A DNA stretch of 26,599 nt. It comes from an uncultured Rikenella sp. (GTDB lineage Bacteria > Bacteroidota > Bacteroidia > Bacteroidales > Rikenellaceae). Within the stretch, counting starts at the first letter, position 1, and each line of letters starts with the position of its first letter. The stretch covers positions 1-26,599 of the forward strand of contig NZ_CAJTUJ010000022.1 of the NCBI RefSeq assembly GCF_910579375.1, written 5' to 3'. The translations under genes were made by a program, and so were the position numbers. Positions 17,194 through 26,076 of the stretch are shown one piece after another. Below the pieces are notes generated by a model. It did no database searches. It saw nothing but the letters and a program-made list of their open reading frames with translations, and had not been told where the DNA came from.

Positions 17194-17367
17194 ATGAACG
17201 AAGAAAAAGTACTCGAAGCGCTGAAAAAGAGCGGGGCGCCGATGAAGTCGGCCGAAATCGCCGAAGCGACCGGTCTGCCGAAAGCCGACGTGGACAAAGC
17301 GATCAAGAATCTGGTCAAAGAGGGTCGGGCCGAGTCGCCGAAACGCTGCTTTTACGCCGCGAAATAA
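17194..17367 (+). CDS. Small winged-helix DNA-binding protein
   Basis: A 57-residue protein starting MNEEKVLEALKKSGAPMKSA and ending KRCFYAAK. Residues 4-50 read as a winged helix-turn-helix: helix 1 (EEKVLEALKKS), helix 2 (KSAEIAEATG), recognition helix (PKADVDKAIKNLVKEG) and a short wing (RAESPKRCFY). Proteins of this size and pattern are common in Bacteroidetes, with unknown targets. It ends 11 nt before ung and is on the same strand, so they are probably co-transcribed. No ligand-binding domain is present, so it may act as a small nucleic-acid-binding accessory rather than a sensor. Confidence 0.8.
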   Translation: MNEEKVLEALKKSGAPMKSAEIAEATGLPKADVDKAIKNLVKEGRAESPKRCFYAAK

Positions 17368-17378
17368 GTATCGGCACG

Positions 17379-18044
17379 ATGGCAAACGTCAAGATAGACC
17401 CTTCGTGGCAGGAGCTGCTGAACGAGGAGTTCGAGAAGCCCTATTTCGACCAACTGACCGCTTTCGTGCGGGAGGCGTATCAGACCCACGTGGTTTTTCC
17501 GCCGGCGGCGAACATCTTCCGTGCTTTCGACAGCTGCCCGGCCGACCGGCTGAAAGTGGTGATTATCGGCCAGGATCCTTATCATAACGTGGGACAGGCC
17601 AACGGGCTCTGCTTTTCGGTGGCCGCGGGAACACAGTTTCCGCCGTCGTTGCAGAACATCCTGAAAGAGGTGAGCGACGACACGGGAGCGCCGTATCCCG
17701 AGACGGGCGAACTCGACCGGTGGGCGGAGCAGGGAGTACTGATGCTGAACTCGGTGCTGACGGTGCAGGCACACACGCCCACGTCACATGCGGGGAAGGG
17801 CTGGGAGGAGTTTACGGACGCGGTGGTGCGGACGATCGCCCAGCGGAAAAACCATGTCGTCTATATGCTCTGGGGGTCGTACGCCCAGCGGAAAGCGGCG
17901 GCGGTCGATCCGGCGGAGAACTGCATCCTGACCGCTCCCCACCCGTCGCCGCTGTCGGCATTCCGGGGCTTCTTCGGCTGCAAACATTTCAGCCGCGCGA
18001 ACGAATACCTCGTCTCGACGGGACAGACGCCGATCGTCTGGTAA
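17379..18044 (+). CDS. ung: Uracil-DNA glycosylase
   Basis: Ung removes uracil from DNA to start base-excision repair after cytosine deamination or dUMP incorporation. The 221-residue product has the family-1 catalytic motif GQDPYH at residues 64-69 (Asp66 as the water-activating residue) and the uracil-recognition segment NGLCFSV. It also has the leucine-loop motif HPSPLSAFRGFFG from residue 188. Length matches the family. It follows the winged-helix gene by 11 nt and precedes manC by 55 nt. Confidence 0.98.
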   Translation: MANVKIDPSWQELLNEEFEKPYFDQLTAFVREAYQTHVVFPPAANIFRAFDSCPADRLKVVIIGQDPYHNVGQANGLCFSVAAGTQFPPSLQNILKEVSDDTGAPYPETGELDRWAEQGVLMLNSVLTVQAHTPTSHAGKGWEEFTDAVVRTIAQRKNHVVYMLWGSYAQRKAAAVDPAENCILTAPHPSPLSAFRGFFGCKHFSRANEYLVSTGQTPIVW

Positions 18045-18099
18045 ACCGCCCGATCCCGCGCTGCTTTTACTGAGAACAAACCCAACGTCTTAAAACCGC

Positions 18100-19203
18100 A
18101 TGAATCCGAACCCGAACGCCTATTGCGTCATCATGGCCGGCGGCATCGGCAGCCGATTCTGGCCCCTCAGCAAGAACCGGATGCCGAAACAATTCCTCGA
18201 CGTGCTCGGCACCGGGAAGAGTTTTATCCGTTGCACATTCGAACGTTTTCTGCCGCTGGTGCCGGTCGAAAACTTTTTAGTCGTGACCAGCGAACTCTAC
18301 CGCGACCTCGTGCGGGAACACCTGCCCGAGCTGGCTCCCGAACAGATACTGACCGAACCGGTGCGACGCAGTACCGCTCCGTGCGTGGCCTATGCCACCT
18401 ACCGGATCGCGGCGCGGAATCCGGAGGCCACGATGATCGTCGCTCCGTCGGACCACATCATCACCGGCGAAGCGGAGTTTCAGGAGATCGTCCGCGAAGG
18501 GATCGACTTCGTCTCGGGCACCGACAACCTGATGACCATCGGCATCCGTCCGTCGCGGCCGGAGACGGGATACGGCTACATCCAGATCGACACCGCGCCG
18601 CACGACGAGACGGCCGGGACGGAGGTGCGGAAGGTGAAGACTTTCACCGAGAAACCCAATATCGAGATGGCCCGGGTCTTCGTCGAGAGCGGCGAATTTT
18701 TCTGGAACTCGGGGATCTTCATCTGGTCGGTGCGAGGCATTCTGAGCGCTTTCCAGCGGTGGTTGCCGGAGATGAACGCCACCTTCGCCGGAGGAACCGG
18801 ACGATTCGGAACGGACAAAGAACAGGCTTTCATCGATACGATCTACCCGTCGTGCGAGAACATCTCGATCGACTACGGCATTATGGAGAAATCGCCGAAC
18901 GTCTACGTCCGTTGCGGCGACTTCGGCTGGAGCGACATCGGCACCTGGGGATCGCTCTACCAGCATGCCATGCGGGACGAACAGGGGAACGCCTTTTGCG
19001 GAGGCGGCGGAGTGTTGAGCTACGGAACGACGGGGACGGTGGTGAACATCCCGGCCGGCAAAGTGGCGATAGTCGAAGGCTTGACGGACTATTTGGTGGT
19101 GGAAAAGGACAATGCCCTGCTGATTTGTCGCCGCGAAAACGAACAGAATATCCGAAATTACGTGGAAGATGTCAAATACCGGTTTGGGGAAGAGTTTGTC
19201 TGA
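18100..19203 (+). CDS. manC: Mannose-1-phosphate guanylyltransferase
   Basis: The enzyme makes GDP-mannose from mannose-1-phosphate and GTP, supplying mannose and fucose units for surface glycans. The 367-residue product has the nucleotidyltransferase signature AGGIGSRFWPLSKNRMPKQF at about residues 13-32, VAPSDHII near 125, and FTEKPN and WNSGIFIW further on. It lacks the C-terminal phosphomannose isomerase domain found in bifunctional proteins. It overlaps the start of murF by 35 nt. No other polysaccharide genes are next to it. Confidence 0.93.
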   Translation: MNPNPNAYCVIMAGGIGSRFWPLSKNRMPKQFLDVLGTGKSFIRCTFERFLPLVPVENFLVVTSELYRDLVREHLPELAPEQILTEPVRRSTAPCVAYATYRIAARNPEATMIVAPSDHIITGEAEFQEIVREGIDFVSGTDNLMTIGIRPSRPETGYGYIQIDTAPHDETAGTEVRKVKTFTEKPNIEMARVFVESGEFFWNSGIFIWSVRGILSAFQRWLPEMNATFAGGTGRFGTDKEQAFIDTIYPSCENISIDYGIMEKSPNVYVRCGDFGWSDIGTWGSLYQHAMRDEQGNAFCGGGGVLSYGTTGTVVNIPAGKVAIVEGLTDYLVVEKDNALLICRRENEQNIRNYVEDVKYRFGEEFV

Positions 19204-20578
19204 GCTCTACGAGCTCTACTGCGAGAACGGCGGGGTGGTGACCACCGACAGCCGGGCTGTACGGGAGTTGGCCGCGCCGATCTTCTTCGCCCTGAAAGGC
19301 GAGAATTTCGACGGCAACGACTACGCCGTACAGGCGATAGCGGATGGCGCTTGCGCCGCCGTTGTGCACGACCGATTGCCCAAGGGGATTAAACCGGCAT
19401 CGACGGAGGCGGCTAAATATTTCGTGGTGAAGGATACGTTGGCGGCATTGCAGGAGCTGGCGGCTTACCATCGGCAGATGCTGGGCCTGCCGGTGATCGC
19501 CCTGACGGGGAGCAACGGCAAGACGACGACCAAGGAGCTGATCGCCCGCGTCCTGCGGACGAAGTATCGGGTAGCGTGTACGCGGGGGAACCTGAACAAC
19601 CACATCGGCGTGCCGTTGACCTTGCTCTCCATAACCGAGGAAGACGACGTGGCGATCGTGGAGATGGGGGCCAACCACCGGGGCGAGATTGCGGCCTTGT
19701 GCGAGATCGCGGCACCGAATATCGGACTGATTACCAACGTAGGACGGGCGCATTTGGAGGGATTCGGCGGCCCGGAAGGGGTGCGCTTGGGGAAAGGAGA
19801 GCTATACGACTATCTGGCCGCTCATAGCGGAACCGCGCTCTATCCGACGGACGATCCGGTGTTGGCAGAGATGGTGGACGAACGCTTTTCCTCAGATACC
19901 GGTCATGGGGCGACTGTAGGCTACTCGGCAGCGGCGTTCGGCCTCTCTGCGACCGGGGGTGATCCGCTGACGCTGAATACGGCGGAGGGCGAAGTGCAGA
20001 CCCATCTGGCGGGAACATACAATTTGGCGAACGTAGCAACGGCGGTGGCGGCAGGAGCTTATTTCGGCATTCCGACCGACGCGGCATTGGAGGCGGTGGC
20101 GGCCTATGTGCCGGACAACAACCGCTCGCAGGTGAGCCGTTCAGCAAACGGGACGGGGAACACGCTATATAAGGATGCCTACAACGCCAACCCGTCGAGC
20201 ATGCGGGTGGCGGTGGACAACTTTCTGGCGTTGCCGGACGATGGTTTCGAAGGAGGTAAGATTTTGATTCTCGGCGACATGCGCGAATTGGGGAATTTTT
20301 CCCGAGAAGAACACCGGGCGATTATCGACCGGATTGCCGAGGCAGCTGCGACCAGATCTGCCGCTTTGATTTGCTACGTGGTCGGTCCCGAATTTTCGGC
20401 GGCACTCGCCGCTTCCAACGCTTCGATAGACGGGAAACCGCTGATTATCCGTGCGTTTGCCAACGTGACTGAATGGATAGCCGCAGTTGAAAGCGGCGAG
20501 ATCGTGATTCGGAACGCACAAGTATTGATCAAAGGATCGCGCGGGATGACGTTAGAGAAGCTCTACCCGCTGCTATAA
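19169..20578 (+). CDS. murF: UDP-N-acetylmuramoyl-tripeptide--D-Ala-D-Ala ligase
   Basis: MurF adds D-alanyl-D-alanine to the UDP-MurNAc-tripeptide in the last cytoplasmic peptidoglycan precursor step. The 469-residue product has the Mur-ligase ATP motif LTGSNGKTTTKE at about 112-123, then EMGANHRGEIA and DAYNANPSSMR, all typical. The chosen ATG (19169) lies inside manC. Family alignment would favour a start nearer SELYELYCENGG (residue 11), but no ATG is available there and the TTG codons at 19184 and 19196 are the only alternatives. The overlap suggests translational coupling. It ends tail-to-tail with the zinc-ribbon gene. Confidence 0.95.
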   Translation: MSNTGLGKSLSELYELYCENGGVVTTDSRAVRELAAPIFFALKGENFDGNDYAVQAIADGACAAVVHDRLPKGIKPASTEAAKYFVVKDTLAALQELAAYHRQMLGLPVIALTGSNGKTTTKELIARVLRTKYRVACTRGNLNNHIGVPLTLLSITEEDDVAIVEMGANHRGEIAALCEIAAPNIGLITNVGRAHLEGFGGPEGVRLGKGELYDYLAAHSGTALYPTDDPVLAEMVDERFSSDTGHGATVGYSAAAFGLSATGGDPLTLNTAEGEVQTHLAGTYNLANVATAVAAGAYFGIPTDAALEAVAAYVPDNNRSQVSRSANGTGNTLYKDAYNANPSSMRVAVDNFLALPDDGFEGGKILILGDMRELGNFSREEHRAIIDRIAEAAATRSAALICYVVGPEFSAALAASNASIDGKPLIIRAFANVTEWIAAVESGEIVIRNAQVLIKGSRGMTLEKLYPLL

Positions 20579-21463
20579 CGTCGCGCCGGTCAGCCGCCGG
20601 TCGATCAGAATTCCCTGAAAAAACCGCTCGGCCACCAGCAGCCCCTCCGGCTTCGACCGCGGATAAGCGACCATGAAATACCAGACGGTATGTCCGTACT
20701 GCGCCATCAGCGCCCTGAACTCGAACGGCTCCACCCCCAACAGATAGCTCCCCGACAAGCTCCGCGCCCGCACGTTCGGCACCGAATAGTCGTTCCGATA
20801 GTATTCGAACCCCTGCAAGCCGTTCTCCTGCAACATGTCGAGCAGGATCTGCCGCGTAGCGATATCGCGATCCACCCCGAAATCGGGCCGATAGTCGATC
20901 CGGCTGGCCGTCACACTCACCGTCCCCGGCTCGGCCCAACGCCGGCTCGCCGCCCCCAGCACCACCTGCCGCTCCACCGTATCGGCCGTCAGCCGGTCGT
21001 TTTGTCGCTGGAGCGAATCGGCCGAGAACTCCGCCACCGCCTCCAGCGGATACGGAAACTTGAGCGTCGCGCCCAAATCTTCGTAATAAGCGACCCGCCA
21101 CGCCTGTTTCAACAGCGCGTCGATCGACGCGCTCCGCAGATAGCGGTTCCACATCCCATACCCGACGAATCCCAAGACCGTCAGCACCACCGCGGCGCCC
21201 ACCGCCCACGCCGCCCGCCGGAACGCCCGTCTCCGCACGATGGCCCGTCCGATCCGCCGCTGCTCCCTCGCCCCCCGAATCGCCGTATCGCTCACCGCCA
21301 TCTCGCTCACATAGGCCTCGAAATCCGCCTCCGGATGGCGTTTGCTCCACTCCGGATAGCTGTTTCCCATCTTGCGCCGACACGCCGGGCAAAAAACCAT
21401 ATAGGCCGAACGGATTTCGACCAGTTTCCCGCAGCGATCGCACTTGATATGAGGCATATACAA
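20573..21463 (-). CDS. Zinc-ribbon membrane protein of unknown function
   Basis: I do not recognise a characterised family. The 296-residue product opens with a zinc ribbon (C8, C11, C25, C28), then a charged, Arg-rich segment (residues 66-83) and one membrane helix at about 84-104. The remaining 190 residues form a predicted extracytoplasmic domain with no motif I can name. An alternative start is Met3. It lies 25 nt after the threonine dehydrogenase gene, probably in one transcript. Its last 6 bp overlap the murF end in the opposite direction. Confidence 0.75.
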   Translation of the reverse strand: MYMPHIKCDRCGKLVEIRSAYMVFCPACRRKMGNSYPEWSKRHPEADFEAYVSEMAVSDTAIRGAREQRRIGRAIVRRRAFRRAAWAVGAAVVLTVLGFVGYGMWNRYLRSASIDALLKQAWRVAYYEDLGATLKFPYPLEAVAEFSADSLQRQNDRLTADTVERQVVLGAASRRWAEPGTVSVTASRIDYRPDFGVDRDIATRQILLDMLQENGLQGFEYYRNDYSVPNVRARSLSGSYLLGVEPFEFRALMAQYGHTVWYFMVAYPRSKPEGLLVAERFFQGILIDRRLTGATL

Positions 21464-21488
21464 GCTCTTTAATCGTTCAGTCGGGAGC

Positions 21489-22427
21489 CTATTTCTTCAG
21501 TCTCCGCCCGAGTACTTCGAGCATGTCCGTCGTCATCTCCGACAGCCCCCACTTGGGCGACCATCCCCACTCCTCGCGCGCCACGCTGTCATCCATCCGG
21601 TTGGGCCACCCGTCCGAAATCGCATCCTTCACCGGGTCGATCTCATAGACCATCTCGAACGACGGAATGTGTTTCCGGATCTCGGCATAGATCATCTCCG
21701 GCGAGAAGCTCATCGAAGCCACGTTATATCCGTTCCGATGCTTCAGCCGGGCCGGGTCGGCCTCCATCAGCCCCACCATTGCGTCCAGCACGTCCGGCAT
21801 GTAGATCATATCCATAAACCGGTCGTGCGGCACCGGACACACGAACCGTTCGCCCCGCAAAGCGGCGTAAAAGACCTCGACCGCATAGTCCGTCGTCCCG
21901 CCGCCCGGCAGCGCCTGCGACGAGATGACCCCCGGCAGCCGCACGCTCCGGGCATCGACTCCGAAACGCTGGAAGTAGTAATTGCCGAGCAGCTCGCCCG
22001 TCACCTTGCACACCCCGTAGATCGTGGTCGGGTGCATCGGCGTATCCTGCGGCGTCCCGTCCTTCGGCGCATCGGGCCCGAAAGCGCCGATCGAGCTGGG
22101 CGTGAAGACCGCGCAATTGTACTCCCGCGCCACCTCCAAGGCGTTCATCAAAGCCCCCATATTCACCCTCCAGGCCTTCTGCGGATTGGCCTCGCCGGTC
22201 GCCGAGAGCAGCGCCACGAGGTTGAAAATCGTGTCGATCCGCTGTTCGCGCACCACCCGGGCCATCGCCTCGGCATCGAGCGCGTCGAGGTGTACGAAGT
22301 CATTGTCCTCACGATCGCCGTGAATGTCGGCCGCAATGACCTGGTGTTGTCCATAGATGCCCCTCAGGTGCTCGGTCAGCTCCGAACCGATCTGTCCGCC
22401 CGCACCTACGATGAGTATTTTTTTCAT
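21489..22427 (-). CDS. L-threonine 3-dehydrogenase, SDR/epimerase type
   Basis: This enzyme probably oxidises L-threonine to 2-amino-3-ketobutyrate with NAD+, as in the short-chain-dehydrogenase form known from Flavobacterium and animals. The 312-residue product has the Rossmann motif VGAGGQIG (residues 7-14), TPSSIGAFGP near 109-118 and the catalytic YGVCK (Y137, K141). It also has the family-specific LPGVISSQALPGGGTTDYAVEVFYAAL stretch. The partner enzyme Kbl is not adjacent. A more general NAD-dependent epimerase role is less likely but possible. Confidence 0.85.
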   Translation of the reverse strand: MKKILIVGAGGQIGSELTEHLRGIYGQHQVIAADIHGDREDNDFVHLDALDAEAMARVVREQRIDTIFNLVALLSATGEANPQKAWRVNMGALMNALEVAREYNCAVFTPSSIGAFGPDAPKDGTPQDTPMHPTTIYGVCKVTGELLGNYYFQRFGVDARSVRLPGVISSQALPGGGTTDYAVEVFYAALRGERFVCPVPHDRFMDMIYMPDVLDAMVGLMEADPARLKHRNGYNVASMSFSPEMIYAEIRKHIPSFEMVYEIDPVKDAISDGWPNRMDDSVAREEWGWSPKWGLSEMTTDMLEVLGRRLKK

Positions 22428-22452
22428 AGTGTCGATTTCGTTTTTCGGAAAG

Positions 22453-22460
22453 CAAATTTA
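22453..22460 (-). promoter_or_regulatory. Possible -7 element for the threonine dehydrogenase gene
   Basis: TAAATTTG on the minus strand, followed by C, matches TAnnTTTG and lies 26 nt before the ATG. The -33 region shows no clear TTTG at 19 nt. Confidence 0.5.
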
Positions 22461-22508
22461 TCCGTTTTTCTCTATTATCGAAGCGATCGGCCCGAAATTT
22501 TTCCCACG

Positions 22509-22547
22509 AAAAAAGCGTTTCCGACCGCACCCGGCGGTCGAAAACGC
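22509..22547 (-). terminator. Terminator after panD
   Basis: A 13-bp stem (22515-22527 with 22535-22547, one mismatch) around a 7-nt loop is followed on the minus strand by TTTTTT (22509-22514). It lies 25 nt past the panD stop and ends the cyclophilin-panD transcript. Confidence 0.85.
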
Positions 22548-22571
22548 AACACATTGACAACGAGAGAGTCC

Positions 22572-22925
22572 CTACCGAACGATCCGATTGGTCTCGGTAT
22601 CGGGAAAAACGACGCTGGGATGGAACGTCTTCGCCTCCTCGAACTCCATGATGCCGTAGGACATGATGATCACGACGTCGCCCACCGCCACGCGCCGGGC
22701 CGCCGCGCCGTTCACGCAGATGCAGCCGCTCTCCGCCTCGCCCTCGATCACGTAGGTCTCGAACCGCTCGCCGTTGTGGTTATCGACAATCTGTACCTTT
22801 TCGCCCGCAATGATGTTGGCCGCCTCCATCAACGCCTTGTCGATGGTGATGCTGCCGACGTAATCGAGGTTGGCCTCGGTCACGCGCACGCGATGAATCT
22901 TCGATTTCAGTACCTCTATTTGCAT
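22572..22925 (-). CDS. panD: Aspartate 1-decarboxylase
   Basis: PanD makes beta-alanine from aspartate for pantothenate and CoA synthesis. The 117-residue proenzyme contains the self-cleavage site Gly24-Ser25 in YVGSITID, where Ser25 becomes the pyruvoyl cofactor. It also has the conserved [11 protein letters not shown] and [20 protein letters not shown] segments. Length matches the family. It lies 27 nt after the cyclophilin gene on the same strand and ends at a terminator. No panB or panC is adjacent. Confidence 0.97.
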   Translation of the reverse strand: MQIEVLKSKIHRVRVTEANLDYVGSITIDKALMEAANIIAGEKVQIVDNHNGERFETYVIEGEAESGCICVNGAAARRVAVGDVVIIMSYGIMEFEEAKTFHPSVVFPDTETNRIVR

Positions 22926-22952
22926 ACGAATGCTGTTTTGAATCCTCCGTTG

Positions 22953-23714
22953 TTACCGATCTCTGCGCCGGTCTTTGACGACCTTGACGGTCATGCTTTT
23001 GATGTATACATCCTCGTTTTTCGGTCGATCCTGCGAGTCGGTCGGCAGTTTCGAAATCCTCACCACGCGCCCCATTCCGCCGATCACCTCGCCGAAGACG
23101 GTGTAGCTGCCGTCCAGATGCGGCGCTCCGCCCGCCGTGCGATAGACCCGTTCGCGCTGCGGCGTAATCTGCGCCCCGGCCGGATCGGCCGCTCCCGCCG
23201 CAATCCGATGCCGGGCAGCCGTCAGCGTGCTGTCGTTGTGCACCCGCCCCGTGACGATATAGAACTGAGACCCGGACGACCTCCGTTCCGGATTGAGCGC
23301 ATCGCCCTCGCGCGCCGCCGCCACCGCTCCGCGACGATGATAGTGGCGCGGAACGATCTCCGCATCCAGCTTATACCCCGCGTCGTTCTCGCCGTAGACC
23401 GTCACCTGCGACCCTTCGATACTCTGCGGATCGCCCGTCTGGATCATGAAGTCGCGAATCACGCGGTGGAACAGCAGGTTGTCGTAGAACCCCCGCTCGG
23501 CCAGCCGGACGAAGTTGTCGCGGTGGAGCGGCGTGTCGTTGTAGAGGCGGAATCGCACCGTCCCGCGCGAGGTCTTCATCTTCACGACATAGTGCGCCCC
23601 CTGTCCCGCCACGAGTTTCCGGGCCGCCGTGGCCGATTCGATGCCGAAGCCCGAAAGAAGAGCCAACGACCCGAGTCCGAAAATTTTTACTAACTTTATG
23701 CTTATTTTTGTCAT
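22953..23714 (-). CDS. Cyclophilin-type peptidyl-prolyl isomerase, exported
   Basis: The protein probably assists folding in the periplasm by isomerising prolyl bonds. The 253-residue product has an N-terminal hydrophobic signal (about residues 5-30). Cyclophilin motifs follow: LLFHRVIRDFMIQTGDP at 80-96 with catalytic R84, GSQFYIVTG at 148-156, and HLDGSYTVFGEVIGGM at 199-214. A stretch of roughly 40 residues (158-198, RHRIAAGAADPAGAQ and following) is inserted between the last two motifs, as in other Bacteroidetes members. It is divergent from the patatin gene. Confidence 0.93.
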   Translation of the reverse strand: MTKISIKLVKIFGLGSLALLSGFGIESATAARKLVAGQGAHYVVKMKTSRGTVRFRLYNDTPLHRDNFVRLAERGFYDNLLFHRVIRDFMIQTGDPQSIEGSQVTVYGENDAGYKLDAEIVPRHYHRRGAVAAAREGDALNPERRSSGSQFYIVTGRVHNDSTLTAARHRIAAGAADPAGAQITPQRERVYRTAGGAPHLDGSYTVFGEVIGGMGRVVRISKLPTDSQDRPKNEDVYIKSMTVKVVKDRRRDR

Positions 23715-23739
23715 CTGTCGAGGCGTAAAATTTCGCGGA

Positions 23740-23747
23740 CAAATGTA
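23740..23747 (-). promoter_or_regulatory. Possible -7 element for the cyclophilin-panD operon
   Basis: TACATTTG on the minus strand fits TAnnTTTG and lies 26 nt before the cyclophilin ATG, in the 48-bp divergent spacer. The -33 position would fall inside the patatin start region and shows no clear TTTG. Confidence 0.5.
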
Positions 23748-23762
23748 TTAATTTCCCGTAAA

Positions 23763-26075
23763 ATGCGGGCTATCATGAAACGATTTCTTATCCTCTGTTT
23801 TTTTCTGACGCTCGGACTCGTCGCGCGGGGCCAGCGCGTGGGGGTCGTGCTGAGCGGCGGCGGAGCCAAGGGTTTGTACCACGTGGGGATACTCAAAGCT
23901 CTGGAAGAGAACAACATCCCGATCGACTACATCTCGGGGGCATCGATGGGGGCGATCGTCGGAGGGATGTACGCGGCAGGCTATTCGCCGGACGAGATGA
24001 TCCGTTTTTTCATCACCGACAGCGTCCAACGCTGGTTGTCCGCCAAGAGCACCGACCTCGACAACAACTACTACTTCAAGAAGTTCGAGCCGACACCGAC
24101 CATGATATCGGTGCGCTTCGACCCCAAAGCGCCGAAGAAAGCGGCCCTCCAGCTTCCCACGAACCTGGTTTCGCCTTACCTGTTGGATCTGGCGTTTATC
24201 CGGATGCTCTACCCGGCTTCGGGAGCGGCCGGCAACGACTTCGACAGCCTGATGGTGCCTTTCCGGTGCAACGCGTCGAACGTGTTCGAAAAAGAGTCCG
24301 TCGTCTTCGACCGGGGGAGCCTGCCGTTCGCGATCCGGGCCTCGATGACCATTCCGCTAGTCTTCAAACCGCTCTCCCAGGACAGCGTGGTGCTGTTCGA
24401 CGGCGGACTCTACAACAACTATCCGTGGCAACCGCTCGACTCGGCTTTCCACCCGGATATCCTGATCGGCGGCATCTGCTCGTCGAACTACGAAGCTCCG
24501 ACGGCCGACAATGTCGTCGAACAGATGAGCGTCATGGCGACGGGAAAAACCGACTACTCGCTGCGCGACAGCCTTGATATCGAGATCCGCCGCAAATTCA
24601 AAGAGGTGGGGGTGCTGGACTACGACAAAGCCAGCTATATCATGGCCCGGGGATACGAGGACGCCATGCGCCAGATGCCGCTGATCCGCGAACGGATCGC
24701 GCGCCGGGTGTCGGACGAGGAGATCGCGGCCAAACGCGCGGCCTTCCGGTCGAAGATCAAACCGCTGATTTTCGACGAAGTACAAATCGAGGGACTGACG
24801 CCGAAACAGACGCAATACGTCTACCGGCAGTTGGGCGTGCGGCCGAACCAGATTTTCGACCTGGCCTATTTCGAGCGCAAATACATGCAGATTTTGGCCG
24901 GAGGTATCTTTTCCGGAGACTTCCCGGAGGTGACCTACAACCCGGAGACGGGATTTTTCCGGATGAAGCTCAAGTTGCAGACACAGGTGAGCCTCCGGTT
25001 CTCGTTAGGGGGGAACATCTCGTCCACGGCGCTGAACCAGGGTTTCGCGGCGCTGAACTACCAGACGGTGGGACGCAATGTCTCGACTTACGGCATTCAG
25101 GGGTTCTTCGGCACCTTCTACAACTCGGTGATGGTGGGAGGTCGGCACGACATCTATACGAACTTTCCGTTTTTCGTCAATTACAGCTACTCGTACGAAG
25201 ATTTCGACTACCAGGCGAACCACATGAGCCGCTACTATCGCAACCGGGACTGGCGTTACCGGACGCGACACGCTAACACGTTCGTGACGACGCTGGCCAT
25301 TCCGATGCCGATGGTCGAAAACGCGGCTTTCCGCGCCCATCTGGCGCTGGGGGTGACGGAGGATTACTATTTCCAGCAGGTGTTCACCAATATAGAGAAG
25401 CCGGACCAAAGCCGGTTTACCTATGCGACGCTCTCGGCGGAAGTGCAGCAGCGTTCGATGAACCGGACGCTCTATCCGAACCTCGGGAAGGAGCATGTCT
25501 TGCAACTGCGCTTTACGGAGGGTCTGGAAAATTTCCGTCCGGGTCTCTCCGGCGAGGTGCCGACGCCGCTCCGGAGACACAACCGGAATTGGGTCGAGCT
25601 ACGCTACCGCTACGAACAGTATTTCCCGTTTTCCAAATGGTTTACGTTCGGAATTCTGGGCGAGGCGACCTTCTCGAACCACCCGGAGTTCGAAAATCCT
25701 CTGGCGACGGCATTTTCGTTGCCGGCTTTTCAACCGATTCCGCTCATGCGGACGATGTTCATGCCGGAATACCGCTCGCGTTCATACATCGGCGCGGGGG
25801 TGATTCCGGTTTTCAATATCGTCAACAACCTCTATATCAAATCATACGCGTTTGCGTTCGTCCCGCAGGAGGTGGTGTACGACCACGGATGGACGGGGGG
25901 CGAGTTTTGGAATCGGCTGCAACACCGTTCGGAGTTCGTTTTCGGCGGTTCGCTGGTCTATCAGACGTTTATCGGGCCGGCGTCGCTGACGCTCAACAAG
26001 TACAGCACGGGACGAAAAAACTGGCAGCTGGTCTTCAATTTCGGCTACACGCTCTTTTCGTCACACCGTTTCTGA
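23763..26075 (+). CDS. Patatin-like phospholipase with POTRA and outer-membrane barrel (PlpD-like)
   Basis: This resembles the type Vd autotransporter PlpD: a secreted patatin lipase joined to an Omp85-family barrel. The 770-residue product has a signal peptide (about 1-23). The patatin domain has oxyanion motif GGGAKG (32-37), nucleophile Ser61 in GASMG, and catalytic Asp213 in DGGLYNNYP. A POTRA-like segment follows at about 335-410 (FDEVQIEGLTPKQTQYVYRQ region). A beta-barrel runs from about 415 to a C-terminal phenylalanine, as expected for an outer-membrane protein. Met5 (23775) is an alternative start and gives a cleaner signal peptide. The C terminus is intact although a gene fragment follows immediately. 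Confidence 0.93.
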   Translation: MRAIMKRFLILCFFLTLGLVARGQRVGVVLSGGGAKGLYHVGILKALEENNIPIDYISGASMGAIVGGMYAAGYSPDEMIRFFITDSVQRWLSAKSTDLDNNYYFKKFEPTPTMISVRFDPKAPKKAALQLPTNLVSPYLLDLAFIRMLYPASGAAGNDFDSLMVPFRCNASNVFEKESVVFDRGSLPFAIRASMTIPLVFKPLSQDSVVLFDGGLYNNYPWQPLDSAFHPDILIGGICSSNYEAPTADNVVEQMSVMATGKTDYSLRDSLDIEIRRKFKEVGVLDYDKASYIMARGYEDAMRQMPLIRERIARRVSDEEIAAKRAAFRSKIKPLIFDEVQIEGLTPKQTQYVYRQLGVRPNQIFDLAYFERKYMQILAGGIFSGDFPEVTYNPETGFFRMKLKLQTQVSLRFSLGGNISSTALNQGFAALNYQTVGRNVSTYGIQGFFGTFYNSVMVGGRHDIYTNFPFFVNYSYSYEDFDYQANHMSRYYRNRDWRYRTRHANTFVTTLAIPMPMVENAAFRAHLALGVTEDYYFQQVFTNIEKPDQSRFTYATLSAEVQQRSMNRTLYPNLGKEHVLQLRFTEGLENFRPGLSGEVPTPLRRHNRNWVELRYRYEQYFPFSKWFTFGILGEATFSNHPEFENPLATAFSLPAFQPIPLMRTMFMPEYRSRSYIGAGVIPVFNIVNNLYIKSYAFAFVPQEVVYDHGWTGGEFWNRLQHRSEFVFGGSLVYQTFIGPASLTLNKYSTGRKNWQLVFNFGYTLFSSHRF

Positions 26076-26076
26076 C

